In this document: positions 17,141 to 24,545 of the stretch, one piece after another
Layout: each line of letters starts with the position of its first letter
Position numbering within the stretch: the stretch's first letter is position 1
From: Clostridia bacterium
Lineage (GTDB): Bacteria > Bacillota > Clostridia > Lachnospirales > Anaerotignaceae
Length of the DNA stretch: 64,000 nt
Assembly (NCBI GenBank): GCA_022651385.1
Contig: JALCQR010000002.1
Location: 248,001 to 312,000 of the forward strand
Direction of reading: 5' to 3'
Made by a program: the position numbers and the translations under genes
Notes under the pieces: generated by a model
Databases searched by the model: none
What the model saw: the letters and a program-made list of their open reading frames with translations, nothing else
Told to the model about the DNA's origin: nothing

Positions 17141-17464
17141 GACGAAGCCCATTAAAATTTAGAGCCAGCTTTTAAGTACCGCTAAGATGCGCGGATGCCG
17201 CAGGCGGATTTTGCTTTAGCAAAATTACTGCCCATTAAGGCTGGTTAAGTTTGGGACAGAGTCCCAAGGTCTTTACCTTCATACAAGCGCATTTATAAAA
17301 GTTTTCTGATGTAGAATTTAGCAATAACGTATACAGCAGCTTGTGCATTATTATCCTTACGGAATAATGCTGAAATTTTCAATTAAAACCTTGGTTGCTC
17401 CGCCCCCAATACCCCTGCAAGCCTTTAAAAAAACTTGACCTAAACTTTAATATGCCTTTGGCAC
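17141..17464. repeat. Dispersed intergenic repeat, copy B (full length with 60-bp module)
   Basis: About 324 bp with imperfect terminal inverted repeats: left 17141-17161, right 17441-17464, sharing ..AAGCC-CATTAAAATTTA with the reverse complement of the right end. It contains the stem GCATTATT .. AATAATGC (17345-17370), the block AAAACCTTGGTTGCTC, GCAAGCCTTTAAAAAAACTTGACC, and the closing hairpin TGCC-TTT-GGCA (17453-17463). A ~60-bp module (17175-17234) sits inside the loop of the hairpin formed by CCAGCTTTTAA and TTAAGGCTGG and has its own three small hairpins. It fills the spacer between the DMT transporter and M20 genes. Confidence 0.85.
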
Positions 17465-17493
17465 TTATCCGTAAATCACCCAAAACTTCAGCA

Positions 17494-18633
17494 TTATCTT
17501 ATTTCCTTTATAAATTTATGAAGCATCTCAACAGCCTTATATAATCTGCTGTCGTCCATTATATACCTCGAGTTATGAAGGGTATAGCGTTCATCCACAT
17601 GCTTACATCTGAAAACCATGAAAATGCCCTCTGTATACTTAAAATAAGCAGAAGCATTATCTCCTGCCAGAAACAGAAAATCAATAGGGTAAAACTCATC
17701 TTTAAATACTTCTTTTCCGACAATATCGGCTTTTTCTGTCATTTGCTTGTCATTTACTATAGGAAGTATAGGTTCACGGCTTATATCGGCCTTTATTTCG
17801 GTACCGGTTTCATTTGCAATTTTTTGGATATTTTCCCTTATTTTTTCTGCTATGGCATTATACTCATCCACTGTATAGGTGCGTATACCGCCGGAAAGAG
17901 TGGCTGATTCAGCCATCATATTTGACGAAGTTCCGCTTTCAAGCATGCCGACTCCAATGCAAAACGGATTTTTAGACTTATAAGAGTCATTCATGTCATT
18001 CAACATTACGGCCACCTTAGCTCCGGCAAAAAGTGCATCATGTCCCTTTTCTCTTATACACCAATGAACTGCATTGCCATTTACCTTAATGTCAAATCTT
18101 CCAACAGTAGCCGAAGCCGCATAATGGTTTATCTCAAGGCCCCATGTTTCTTTGTTGGCAAAGTGAAACATTATAAAATAATCCGCTTTCGGATTTTCAA
18201 GCACTCCCTGACGTATCATTTCCGCCGAACCTTTTCCCTGTTCCTCAGCCGGCTCAAAAAGAAAGCGTATATTACATTTCATATCGCGTTTTTCATATGC
18301 CATTTTTGCCAATACAAGAACAACCGCGATATTGGCGTCATGTCCGCAGGCATGCATTGCGCCCTCGTTTTCGGATTTATAATCCACGTCAGCCCTTTCG
18401 GTTATGGGAACAGCATCTATTTCTGCTCTCAAAACCACTGTGGGATAATTTTTATCAAGTTCCAAAAACGCACTGCATCCCGTAGGTGTATAGCTTTTTA
18501 CCTTATAGCCTATTTTTTCCAGATAATTTTTTATAAATGCCGTTGTTTTAAATTCTCTAAATGCCGTTTCCGGATGACGGTGTAAAAACCGTCTTAAATT
18601 TATAAGTTCTTTCTGATAAATATAGTAGTCCAT
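17494..18633 (-). CDS. M20 family metallopeptidase / amidohydrolase
   Basis: 379 residues, usual for the HipO/AbgB/IAA-amino-acid hydrolase group that cleaves N-acyl amino acids or aminobenzoyl-glutamate. Visible are RRFLHRHPETAFREF at the N-terminus, the metal motif HACGHDANIAVVL (about 92-104), FEPAEEQGKGSAEMI with the catalytic glutamate pair (about 127-141) and the C-terminal DNASAYF/CKHVDERYT region with a metal-ligand histidine. The dimerisation-domain stretch reads NGNAVHWCIREKGHDAL, more divergent than the usual GKGGHGAxPHxGxD. TTTGGAG precedes the ATG. It is divergent from a decayed HutC-type regulator. Confidence 0.9.
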   Translation of the reverse strand: MDYYIYQKELINLRRFLHRHPETAFREFKTTAFIKNYLEKIGYKVKSYTPTGCSAFLELDKNYPTVVLRAEIDAVPITERADVDYKSENEGAMHACGHDANIAVVLVLAKMAYEKRDMKCNIRFLFEPAEEQGKGSAEMIRQGVLENPKADYFIMFHFANKETWGLEINHYAASATVGRFDIKVNGNAVHWCIREKGHDALFAGAKVAVMLNDMNDSYKSKNPFCIGVGMLESGTSSNMMAESATLSGGIRTYTVDEYNAIAEKIRENIQKIANETGTEIKADISREPILPIVNDKQMTEKADIVGKEVFKDEFYPIDFLFLAGDNASAYFKYTEGIFMVFRCKHVDERYTLHNSRYIMDDSRLYKAVEMLHKFIKEIR

Positions 18634-18736
18634 TTTTTCTCCAAATTATTTTAATATTTTTAAGTAATTATATCATATGAAAATAAATATTACACAATTT
18701 TTTGTTTGTATGTTAGAAAATTTTTATTGATTTATT

Positions 18737-18744
18737 GGTATACC
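18737..18744. promoter_or_regulatory. GGTATACC palindrome, probable GntR/HutC operator
   Basis: An 8-bp perfect palindrome with the GTATAC core favoured by HutC-type GntR proteins, in the spacer between the M20 gene and the HutC-type regulator remnant, 23 bases before its ribosome binding site. Confidence 0.5.
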
Positions 18745-18767
18745 TGTTTTGAAAGGCGGAAACGCAT

Positions 18768-19358
18768 ATGGATTCATTTGTACAGCTTTCTGAAGAGGTT
18801 GTAAACAGACTTTTAAAAGAGATAAAATATGGCAAATACGCCGGACTTTTAAAGCATTCTTCAGAAGTAAAAATGGCAGAGGAAATGGGGGTAAGCCTCA
18901 GCGTTATAAGAGACAGTCTTTCTGTTCTTGAACAGGAGGGATTTGTAATACGAAAACACGGCGTAGGCACCATTATTATAAACAAGCATGTTTTAAACGT
19001 GGTTAAAAGAATAGGCCTTGAAAAAGAATTTATGGGAACGATAAGTGATGCAGGTTATACTCCGGATGTTGCTTTTGCAAAGGCGCAGATAGTAAAAGCA
19101 AACGAAACTTTTGCAAAAAAGCTTGTTACGGCAGACGGAAAACCGGCTATATACTGCGTCGATTATATACCAAAAATGCTTGATACTCCTAAAAAAATAT
19201 ATAAAATCAGGCCTTCGCATATCAGATTTAATGAAGGCCTTTTTTATTTAAAAATACATTATTTAAGTCTAAACAGAAAATATTTTAATTTACATACGTT
19301 TGGCAATAGCTGCCATATGACGATTGTCTGTTCCGCAGCAGCCTCCCAAAATTTTTAA
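18768..19358 (+). pseudogene. GntR/HutC-family regulator, decayed UTRA domain
   Basis: The N-terminal HTH is normal: KYAGLLKHSSEVKMAEEMG, VSLSVIRDSLSVLEQEGFVI, HGVGTIIIN (residues ~20-70). The UTRA domain begins well (FMGTISDAGYTPDVAFAKAQ) but the segment between KKL and VTADGKPAIYCVDYIPK is too short, consistent with loss of a dozen or so residues, and after PKMLDTP nothing family-like follows. The frame then runs through a strong terminator hairpin (19209-19240) and into the antisense of the next gene, so the last ~55 codons are not a real protein end. The family norm is about 235-250 residues. AAAGGCGG precedes the ATG. Best read as a deletion-damaged gene, possibly still making a DNA-binding fragment. 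Confidence 0.7.
19209..19246. terminator. Terminator inside the regulator remnant
   Basis: AGGCCTTC (19209-19216) pairs with GAAGGCCT (19234-19241 approximately) and TTTTTTA follows on the plus strand. On the minus strand a T-rich stretch follows at a few bases, so it may also serve the methyltransferase gene. Confidence 0.75.
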
Positions 19359-20207
19359 ATGCTTGTCATTTTTTAGTTTTATCATGTCGCGTGCAAAATC
19401 GTCAGGTTCCGAACACTTCAGGTCTGCCGAGCCGTCAAGCTCAGAGTAAGAAAGGGGAGACGTATTTGCCTGAATACCCTTAAACCTTGTTCTCACTCTG
19501 TCAGTCATATTAAACGGCTGTGAAAGTGCTTCGTAAACAACAGTCGGATGAACGCAATTTGTCATATAACAAAGCGGCGGCGTTCCCGCTTTTAAGTCAA
19601 TTTCAGAAATAGCCCTATCTATTGTTGTACCGTCAATTAGCTTACCATTTTTTTGTATTGTAAAGCTGATTATGTATGGAAGTTTTGTTTCTGCCATTGC
19701 CTCTGCCATTCCTTCTGCTTCATTTAAGTTCGGCATAATACCTGCATAAAGAAAATCGACTCCCGCTTTTTTGAATGCCTCTGCCTGCCAGCTATGAAAT
19801 TCTTTTGCGGTCTTTTCGTCCAATGCGCCCTCGCCTGTATAAGCGTCACCGCGGCAACCCATAAGACCGCCTACGTACATCTCAATTCCGCTTTGTGCTT
19901 TTATTTCTTTCAAAAAGCGAACATTATCATATATTACAGATTCATCAAGTTTAACTTGTTTTATACGTTCTATATTTGCACGTCGTGTCGGAGTTGTGGC
20001 CAAAAACGGTAATTTATAAATTCTCGCAATAGAAATATATTCTTCCCACAATTCTTTCAGTGCTTTACGCCCGGCTGACGTATATACCAACCCAGCCATG
20101 GCAATAGGACCATCAATTGATAAGTTGTATTCTCTTTTAAGGCGTTCGCCTAAAGCACCCTCCATAAGAATATTTTTGTTTGTTAAAAAACAATTTATAA
20201 TGTCCAT
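19290..20207 (-). CDS. Homocysteine S-methyltransferase family protein
   Basis: About 305 residues. The zinc-binding motif of the family is seen as LGGCCGTDNRHM near the C-terminus (two adjacent cysteines, about 287-298), and the third zinc cysteine in NCVHPTVVYEAL (about 214). The N-terminus has LMEGALGERLKREY, like the MDGAMGT motif with the aspartate replaced by Glu. ATG at 20207 was chosen: it lies 10 bases after the thiM stop, behind GAGGTATAGG; the longer frame to 20327 overlaps thiM and is not family-like. It is the third gene of the TPP-riboswitch operon, an unexpected position for a methionine-type enzyme, so its methyl acceptor may not be homocysteine. Confidence 0.85.
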   Translation of the reverse strand: MDIINCFLTNKNILMEGALGERLKREYNLSIDGPIAMAGLVYTSAGRKALKELWEEYISIARIYKLPFLATTPTRRANIERIKQVKLDESVIYDNVRFLKEIKAQSGIEMYVGGLMGCRGDAYTGEGALDEKTAKEFHSWQAEAFKKAGVDFLYAGIMPNLNEAEGMAEAMAETKLPYIISFTIQKNGKLIDGTTIDRAISEIDLKAGTPPLCYMTNCVHPTVVYEALSQPFNMTDRVRTRFKGIQANTSPLSYSELDGSADLKCSEPDDFARDMIKLKNDKHLKILGGCCGTDNRHMAAIAKRM

Positions 20208-20217
20208 ACTTATATAC

Positions 20218-21012
20218 CTATACCTCATACTTATTATTTGAAATATTATATAACGCGTCAAACATAGATGTTTTAAGCATGGCGGGACCATCTTTTGAAC
20301 CAAGGTTTTTATATCCCTCTTCAGCACTTATTCCCACGGTGGCAACTCCAAACAACGCCGCGTATACATAGTCTTTTTCAATAGCCGCAAATGCCGCTAT
20401 AACTGAACCAGTCATGCATCCGCTTCCGCTTATATTCTTAAGCATATCTACTCCGTGATTTGACACTAATGACCGTTTGCCGTCTGTTACAAAATCTGTT
20501 TTGCCTGTGCATACAACAGCACAATTATATTTTTGTGAAAGCAAGACAGCCGTTTTTTCACTTTCATTATCTATCTGCTCAACAGAGTCTACAGCTTTAT
20601 TTATATCTGGCTTTATATCCATAAGAGCCTTTATTTCAGTTATATTTCCTTTTATTATAGAAACATGAATTTTTTTTAGCAGTTCTTTAATATTTTTAAT
20701 ACGAAAATCAGACGCCGCAACCCCCACAGGGTCCAGTACAACCGGTATTCCTTTTTTATTGGCTTCCATTCCGGCTAAAAGCGCCGCTTTAAACCGCCTG
20801 TTGTCGGGAGTACCCATATTTAAAAGCAGTGAGTCTGCATTTTTCGTTATATCGGCTACTTCTTCTATATCTGCAGCCATTATAGGCGCAGCACCAATTA
20901 TTGTTGTTATCTCAGCACAAGCACTCATTGTTACATAGTTTGTAATCTGATGTACAACAGGTTTTGTCTGCCTGATTTTTTTCAAGTCATTACATAAACG
21001 CTGTGTATCCAT
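20218..21012 (-). CDS. thiM: Hydroxyethylthiazole kinase
   Basis: 264 residues, the family's usual length. It phosphorylates the thiazole moiety salvaged for thiamine synthesis. Motifs: PVVHQITNYVTMSACAEITTIIGAAPIMA (in part; the QxTNxVT region), VVLDPVGVAASDFR, the ATP-binding region VVCTGKTDFVTDG and the catalytic-cysteine loop NISGSGCMTGSVIAAF (about 197-212). CGGAG precedes the ATG; 3 bases separate it from thiW. It belongs to the TPP-controlled operon. Confidence 0.97.
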   Translation of the reverse strand: MDTQRLCNDLKKIRQTKPVVHQITNYVTMSACAEITTIIGAAPIMAADIEEVADITKNADSLLLNMGTPDNRRFKAALLAGMEANKKGIPVVLDPVGVAASDFRIKNIKELLKKIHVSIIKGNITEIKALMDIKPDINKAVDSVEQIDNESEKTAVLLSQKYNCAVVCTGKTDFVTDGKRSLVSNHGVDMLKNISGSGCMTGSVIAAFAAIEKDYVYAALFGVATVGISAEEGYKNLGSKDGPAMLKTSMFDALYNISNNKYEV

Positions 21013-21015
21013 TTT

Positions 21016-21513
21016 TTATCTCCGATTATTATATTTTTCTCCAAGTTTCAGTACAACAGAAGATTTTAATATTATAAGCGCTATTATGCTTCCGCCTACA
21101 GTGCTTAAAAGGAACGGAACAATATAAACAAAAGCACCTGTCTTTTTGCCCATTACAAGAAGCGCTATAGGAAAAGCCACAAGTCCGCCCAATATTCCTG
21201 TGCCGAAAACCTCGCCCAAAGCACACAGATACTTGTTTTTTGTACGCTTAAATACAATGCCTGCTATAAAAGCACCTATCATGCTTCCCGGAAACGCCAA
21301 AAGAGAACCTGTCTGCAAAATATTGCGCAAAAGCGATATACAAAAGGCATTTAAAACAGCATATGACGGACCAAGGAGCACTGCCGAAAGTACATTTATA
21401 GTGTGCTGAACCGGAAAACATTTCGATGCCCCCACAGGTATGTATATTACATTTCCCGCAACCACTCCTATTGCCACAAACATAGCAGATATTGTAAGTT
21501 TTTTTGTTTTCAT
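21016..21513 (-). CDS. thiW: Thiazole-specific ECF transporter S component
   Basis: About 165 residues with five or six hydrophobic segments; KLTISAMFVAIGVVAGN and PVGASKCFPVQHTINVLSAV match ThiW, the membrane substrate-binding component proposed to bring in hydroxyethylthiazole with the shared ECF module. The gene follows a TPP riboswitch and precedes thiM, the standard context. ATG at 21513 was chosen because AAAGGAGAG stands just before it; the longer frame begins inside the riboswitch terminator. The ECF A/A'/T components are not in this window. Confidence 0.93.
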   Translation of the reverse strand: MKTKKLTISAMFVAIGVVAGNVIYIPVGASKCFPVQHTINVLSAVLLGPSYAVLNAFCISLLRNILQTGSLLAFPGSMIGAFIAGIVFKRTKNKYLCALGEVFGTGILGGLVAFPIALLVMGKKTGAFVYIVPFLLSTVGGSIIALIILKSSVVLKLGEKYNNRR

Positions 21514-21555
21514 TTTTTTGCTCTCCTTTTTATCTGCCTTCCTGTTGCGGTATTT

Positions 21556-21585
21556 AAAAAAGCGCAATCCAGTTTTGGATTGCGC
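21556..21585 (-). terminator. Intrinsic terminator of the TPP riboswitch
   Basis: GCGCAATCC and GGATTGCGC (21585-21577 and 21570-21562, minus strand) form a 9-bp perfect stem followed by TTTTTT. It sits between the TPP aptamer and thiW, so ligand binding should cause premature termination. Confidence 0.92.
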
Positions 21586-21589
21586 CCAC

Positions 21590-21692
21590 TAAAACCAATA
21601 TTAACGCTTCCCTACGCAGGCATTATCCAATTCAGGTTATAAGGGTTAAAGGATTTCCTTTTCTCAGCCGTTTATAGGCACCCCCAGCAGAT
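21590..21692 (-). ncRNA. TPP riboswitch (THI element)
   Basis: On the minus strand the conserved parts appear in order: GGGGGTGCC, GGCTGAGA, AACCCTTATAACCTGA, TGGATAATGCC and GCGTAGGGAA. These are the thi-box core sequences that bind thiamine pyrophosphate. A terminator follows directly, and the operon thiW-thiM-methyltransferase lies downstream. Confidence 0.97.
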
Positions 21693-21708
21693 ATTTTATT
21701 TTTGTTTT

Positions 21709-21737
21709 AGAATACCACTATTTTAATTAAAAATCAA
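21709..21737 (-). promoter_or_regulatory. Promoter of the thi operon
   Basis: Minus strand TTGATT (21737-21732), 17 bases, TATTCT (21714-21709), starting RNA about 10-15 bases before the TPP aptamer and just after the ftsH stop. Confidence 0.65.
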
Positions 21738-21739
21738 TA

Positions 21740-23575
21740 CTAAGCCACAACTTCATCATTAAGAAGTTTCATAAACTGCTCGCCTGTTATGGTTTCCTTC
21801 TCATAAAGATATTTTGAAAGCAAGTCAAGTTTTTCTCTGTTTTCCGTAAGAATTGCGCTTGCTTTTTTATGCTGTCTTTTTACTATTTCAATAACTTTTC
21901 TGTCTATAACTGTAGAAGTCTCATTGCTGCACATAAGGTCATAATCGCAGCTAAGATACTGGCCTTGGCATGATTCAAGAGCTACCATGTCAAAATCATC
22001 AGTCATACCGTAACGCGTTACAAGCGACCTTGCAAGTTTCGTGGCCTGTTCTATATCATTTGCCGCTCCTGTTGTAATGCTGTTAAATACTATTTCCTCA
22101 GCCGCACGGCCGCCGGCAAGAGTGGCTATTTTATTTTCTAATTCTACCTTCGACATGAGGTTTTTCTGCTGCTGTTCAACCTGCATAGTATAACCTAAGG
22201 CACCCGAAGTACGAGGTATTATAGTTATTTTCTGTACAGGTGCAGAATGGTCCTGAAGTGCAGCCACAAGCGCATGTCCTATTTCATGATATGCTACTAT
22301 ATGTTTTTCTTCGTCTGAAAGTATAGCGTTCTTTTTCTGGTATCCCGCTATAACAACTTCCACGCTCTCCTCAAGGTCACTTTGTGACACCGCTTTTCTG
22401 CCGTGCCTTACAGCACCAAGCGCAGCTTCGTTTATCATATTCGCAAGTTCCGCTCCTGAAGCACCGCTGGCCATTTTTGCTATAGTTGAAAAGTCACAGC
22501 TGTCATCTATTTTTACCTTTTTAGCATGAAGTTTTAATATGCTTATTCTTCCCTGAAGGTCCGGAAGCTCAACAGGAACACGTCTGTCAAAACGTCCCGG
22601 TCTTAAAAGAGCCGGGTCTAAAATTTCTGGCCTGTTTGTAGCAGCAAGTATTATTACGCCCTTTGTAGCGTCAAAGCCGTCCATTTCCGTAAGGAGTTGA
22701 TTAAGCGTCTGTTCCCGCTCATCATTTCCCGCAATACCTTTTGAGTCTCTCTTTTTGCCTATTGTGTCTATCTCATCAATAAATACTATACACGGCGCTT
22801 TTTCGGATGCCTGTTTAAAAAGGTCACGCACCTTGCTTGCACCCATACCTACAAACATTTCTACAAATTCACTTCCGGCTATTGAGAAAAACGGCACAGA
22901 TGCCTCTCCGGCAACCGCTTTTGCCAAAAGTGTTTTACCTGTTCCCGGAGGGCCCACAAGAAGCACACCTTTAGGCATTTTTGCTCCGACTTCCTCATAC
23001 TTCATTGGATTATGTAAAAAATCCACAACTTCCTGAAGATTTTCCTTTGCCTCATCTTCACCCGCTACATCACAAAACTTTATTCCGGACTTGTCCTCCA
23101 CATACATTTTGGCACCGGACCGGTTATTGCCGAAAATCATAGAGTTCGGCGATATTCCGCCCCCCATTTTCTTTGCCATGTTTCTCATGAAAAACTTCCA
23201 TATAAAATAGAATATTACAGCCGGAAGCACCCAATTTGTAAGAAACGATGTCAAAGCATTTGTTTTCTGAACAACTCGGTCAAATTTTACTCCTGCTTTA
23301 TATAGTCTGTCCACAAGATTTGCATCATTAAACGTTGCAGTGCTGTACAAATTTTGACTCTTATCCACAAAATATATTTCGTTATCATGCATTTCAACAG
23401 TATCAAGCTTTTTTTCATTAAGCATAGTAAGAAATGTACCGTAATCCACATTTTGTATTTTGTTTTTTACCATACGAGGAAAAACCAATACATTTAAAAG
23501 CAAAATTGCCACCAAAACTATAACATAATAGTAAAGCGCGGTTTTTTTCCCCTCTGGTTCTTTAATTTCTTTCAT
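21740..23575 (-). CDS. ftsH: ATP-dependent zinc metalloprotease FtsH
   Basis: 611 residues. Two N-terminal membrane segments (about 14-33 and 105-128) flank an extracytoplasmic domain; the AAA domain has Walker A GPPGTGKT (about 207), Walker B IVFIDEID, the SRH region [20 protein letters not shown]; the protease domain has the zinc motif HEIGH (usually HEAGH) with the third ligand near [18 protein letters not shown]. It degrades membrane and soluble regulatory proteins at the cytoplasmic membrane. It lacks the tilS-hpt context in which the main clostridial ftsH is often found, so this may be an additional paralogue. GAAAGGAA precedes the ATG. Confidence 0.95.
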   Translation of the reverse strand: MKEIKEPEGKKTALYYYVIVLVAILLLNVLVFPRMVKNKIQNVDYGTFLTMLNEKKLDTVEMHDNEIYFVDKSQNLYSTATFNDANLVDRLYKAGVKFDRVVQKTNALTSFLTNWVLPAVIFYFIWKFFMRNMAKKMGGGISPNSMIFGNNRSGAKMYVEDKSGIKFCDVAGEDEAKENLQEVVDFLHNPMKYEEVGAKMPKGVLLVGPPGTGKTLLAKAVAGEASVPFFSIAGSEFVEMFVGMGASKVRDLFKQASEKAPCIVFIDEIDTIGKKRDSKGIAGNDEREQTLNQLLTEMDGFDATKGVIILAATNRPEILDPALLRPGRFDRRVPVELPDLQGRISILKLHAKKVKIDDSCDFSTIAKMASGASGAELANMINEAALGAVRHGRKAVSQSDLEESVEVVIAGYQKKNAILSDEEKHIVAYHEIGHALVAALQDHSAPVQKITIIPRTSGALGYTMQVEQQQKNLMSKVELENKIATLAGGRAAEEIVFNSITTGAANDIEQATKLARSLVTRYGMTDDFDMVALESCQGQYLSCDYDLMCSNETSTVIDRKVIEIVKRQHKKASAILTENREKLDLLSKYLYEKETITGEQFMKLLNDEVVA

Positions 23576-23686
23576 AGGACTTCATTCCTTTCTTGAAATG
23601 AATTTTCTAAGCTATTATTTATATTTTTTTAATTATAATACAAAATCAATAATTAGTGGTGAACAAAACGTAAATAAAATAAAAAA

Positions 23687-23720
23687 AGCCCCAAAACGGG
23701 GTTAGGCCGCTTTCGCGGCC
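23687..23720 (-). terminator. Double-hairpin terminator of the usp gene
   Basis: On the minus strand GGCCGC-GAAA-GCGGCC (GNRA loop) is followed at once by CCCC-GTTTT-GGGG and then CTTTTTTT. The second hairpin with its T-run is the terminator proper; the first is an extra stable stem. Confidence 0.88.
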
Positions 23721-23767
23721 CTATAGAGATAGTGAGATTATGAAAAATAGATTGTTTTATGCATAAT

Positions 23768-24181
23768 TTAAAAATCTTTTTCCGGAACTATCATTACTAT
23801 ACACGGCGCATTTTTTACAACACTTGATGTTACCGAACCAAGCACTCTCTTAAACGCCGTCTTTGTTGATTTTGTCATTACTATTGCATGTGCCTTTATA
23901 TTCTCAGCGTAATGTATTATTTCTTCTGAAGCACTTTTACCCACAAGTACCTCTTTCTTTATTTTATATCCCTCAAGTATTGAGGCAGCTTTATTGATTA
24001 TAGGCATTGATTCACGGTCAACCTTAGCCATATTGTAATCTTTTTCAAGCATGGCCTCGTAATCTTCTCTAACAGTAACAACGTATACTTCGCATTCATC
24101 AGCACTATAAAGTTTTTTTACAAGCTCAGCGGCTTTCATGCTTCTTGGAGTACCATCTACCGGCAATAATACCTTCTTCAT
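23768..24181 (-). CDS. Universal stress protein (UspA family)
   Basis: About 137 residues with the Usp alpha/beta fold: MKKVLLPVDGTPRSMKAAELV at the start and VLVGKSASEEIIHYAENIKAHAIVM in the second half. The ATP-binding loop normally G-x2-G-x9-G-[ST] is incomplete here (MTKSTKTAFKRVLGSVTSSV keeps only the last glycine-serine), so nucleotide binding is doubtful. ATG at 24181 was chosen because CAAGGAGG precedes it; the upstream extension lies in the structured leader. It is a single gene with its own long 5' leader and a double-hairpin terminator. Confidence 0.9.
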   Translation of the reverse strand: MKKVLLPVDGTPRSMKAAELVKKLYSADECEVYVVTVREDYEAMLEKDYNMAKVDRESMPIINKAASILEGYKIKKEVLVGKSASEEIIHYAENIKAHAIVMTKSTKTAFKRVLGSVTSSVVKNAPCIVMIVPEKDF

Positions 24182-24241
24182 AAAAAACAACCTCCTTGCT
24201 GTTTTTAAACTGCAACCATTTACAGCTATATTTGAAATCAA

Positions 24242-24322
24242 TTTCCACAGGAAACGCATTTCTATTTAACCAGGGGGAATCCTGCGGAAATAAAATTATT
24301 AAATATCTCTTTAAGAGATATT
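24242..24322 (-). ncRNA. Structured 5' leader of the usp gene
   Basis: The transcript predicted from the 24349-24377 promoter has about 160 untranslated bases. It contains AATATCTCTT-A-AAGAGATATT (24322-24302, a perfect 10-bp stem) and an 11-bp stem TTTCCGCAGGA/TCCTGTGGAAA (24290-24280 with 24252-24242, one G-U pair) with a 27-base loop containing CCCCC. I do not recognise a known riboswitch class; regulatory role is inferred. Confidence 0.5.
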
Positions 24323-24348
24323 ATCTTCTAATTTCATCTTATGTTTTT

Positions 24349-24377
24349 ATTATACAATATTGTACTATACAGGTCAA
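24349..24377 (-). promoter_or_regulatory. usp promoter
   Basis: Minus strand TTGACC (24377-24372), 17 bases, TATAAT (24354-24349): close to the sigma-A consensus. The palindrome TACAATATTGTA overlaps the region upstream of the -10 box. Confidence 0.8.
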
Positions 24378-24497
24378 TAATAAAATCAAATATTTTCCAT
24401 TAATATTGTGTTTTTCGACATAATAATATAAATTTGTTCATAGATTGTACTATAGTGATTATTGCTGCACAATATTTTATACAACGTATTTTATTAT

Positions 24498-24531
24498 AAA
24501 AAAACGGCAGACACAAATTATGTGACTGCCG
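24498..24531 (-). terminator. Terminator of the sodium/solute symporter gene
   Basis: Minus strand CGGCAG..CACA-TAAT-TTGTG..CTGCCG followed by TTTTTTT, 15 bases after the stop at 24546. Confidence 0.88.
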
Positions 24532-24545
24532 GATTTACTATATAA

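Noticed and set aside
18040-18585. 181-codon plus-strand frame opposite the M20 gene
   Set aside because: Antisense shadow; the minus-strand M20 motifs are unambiguous.
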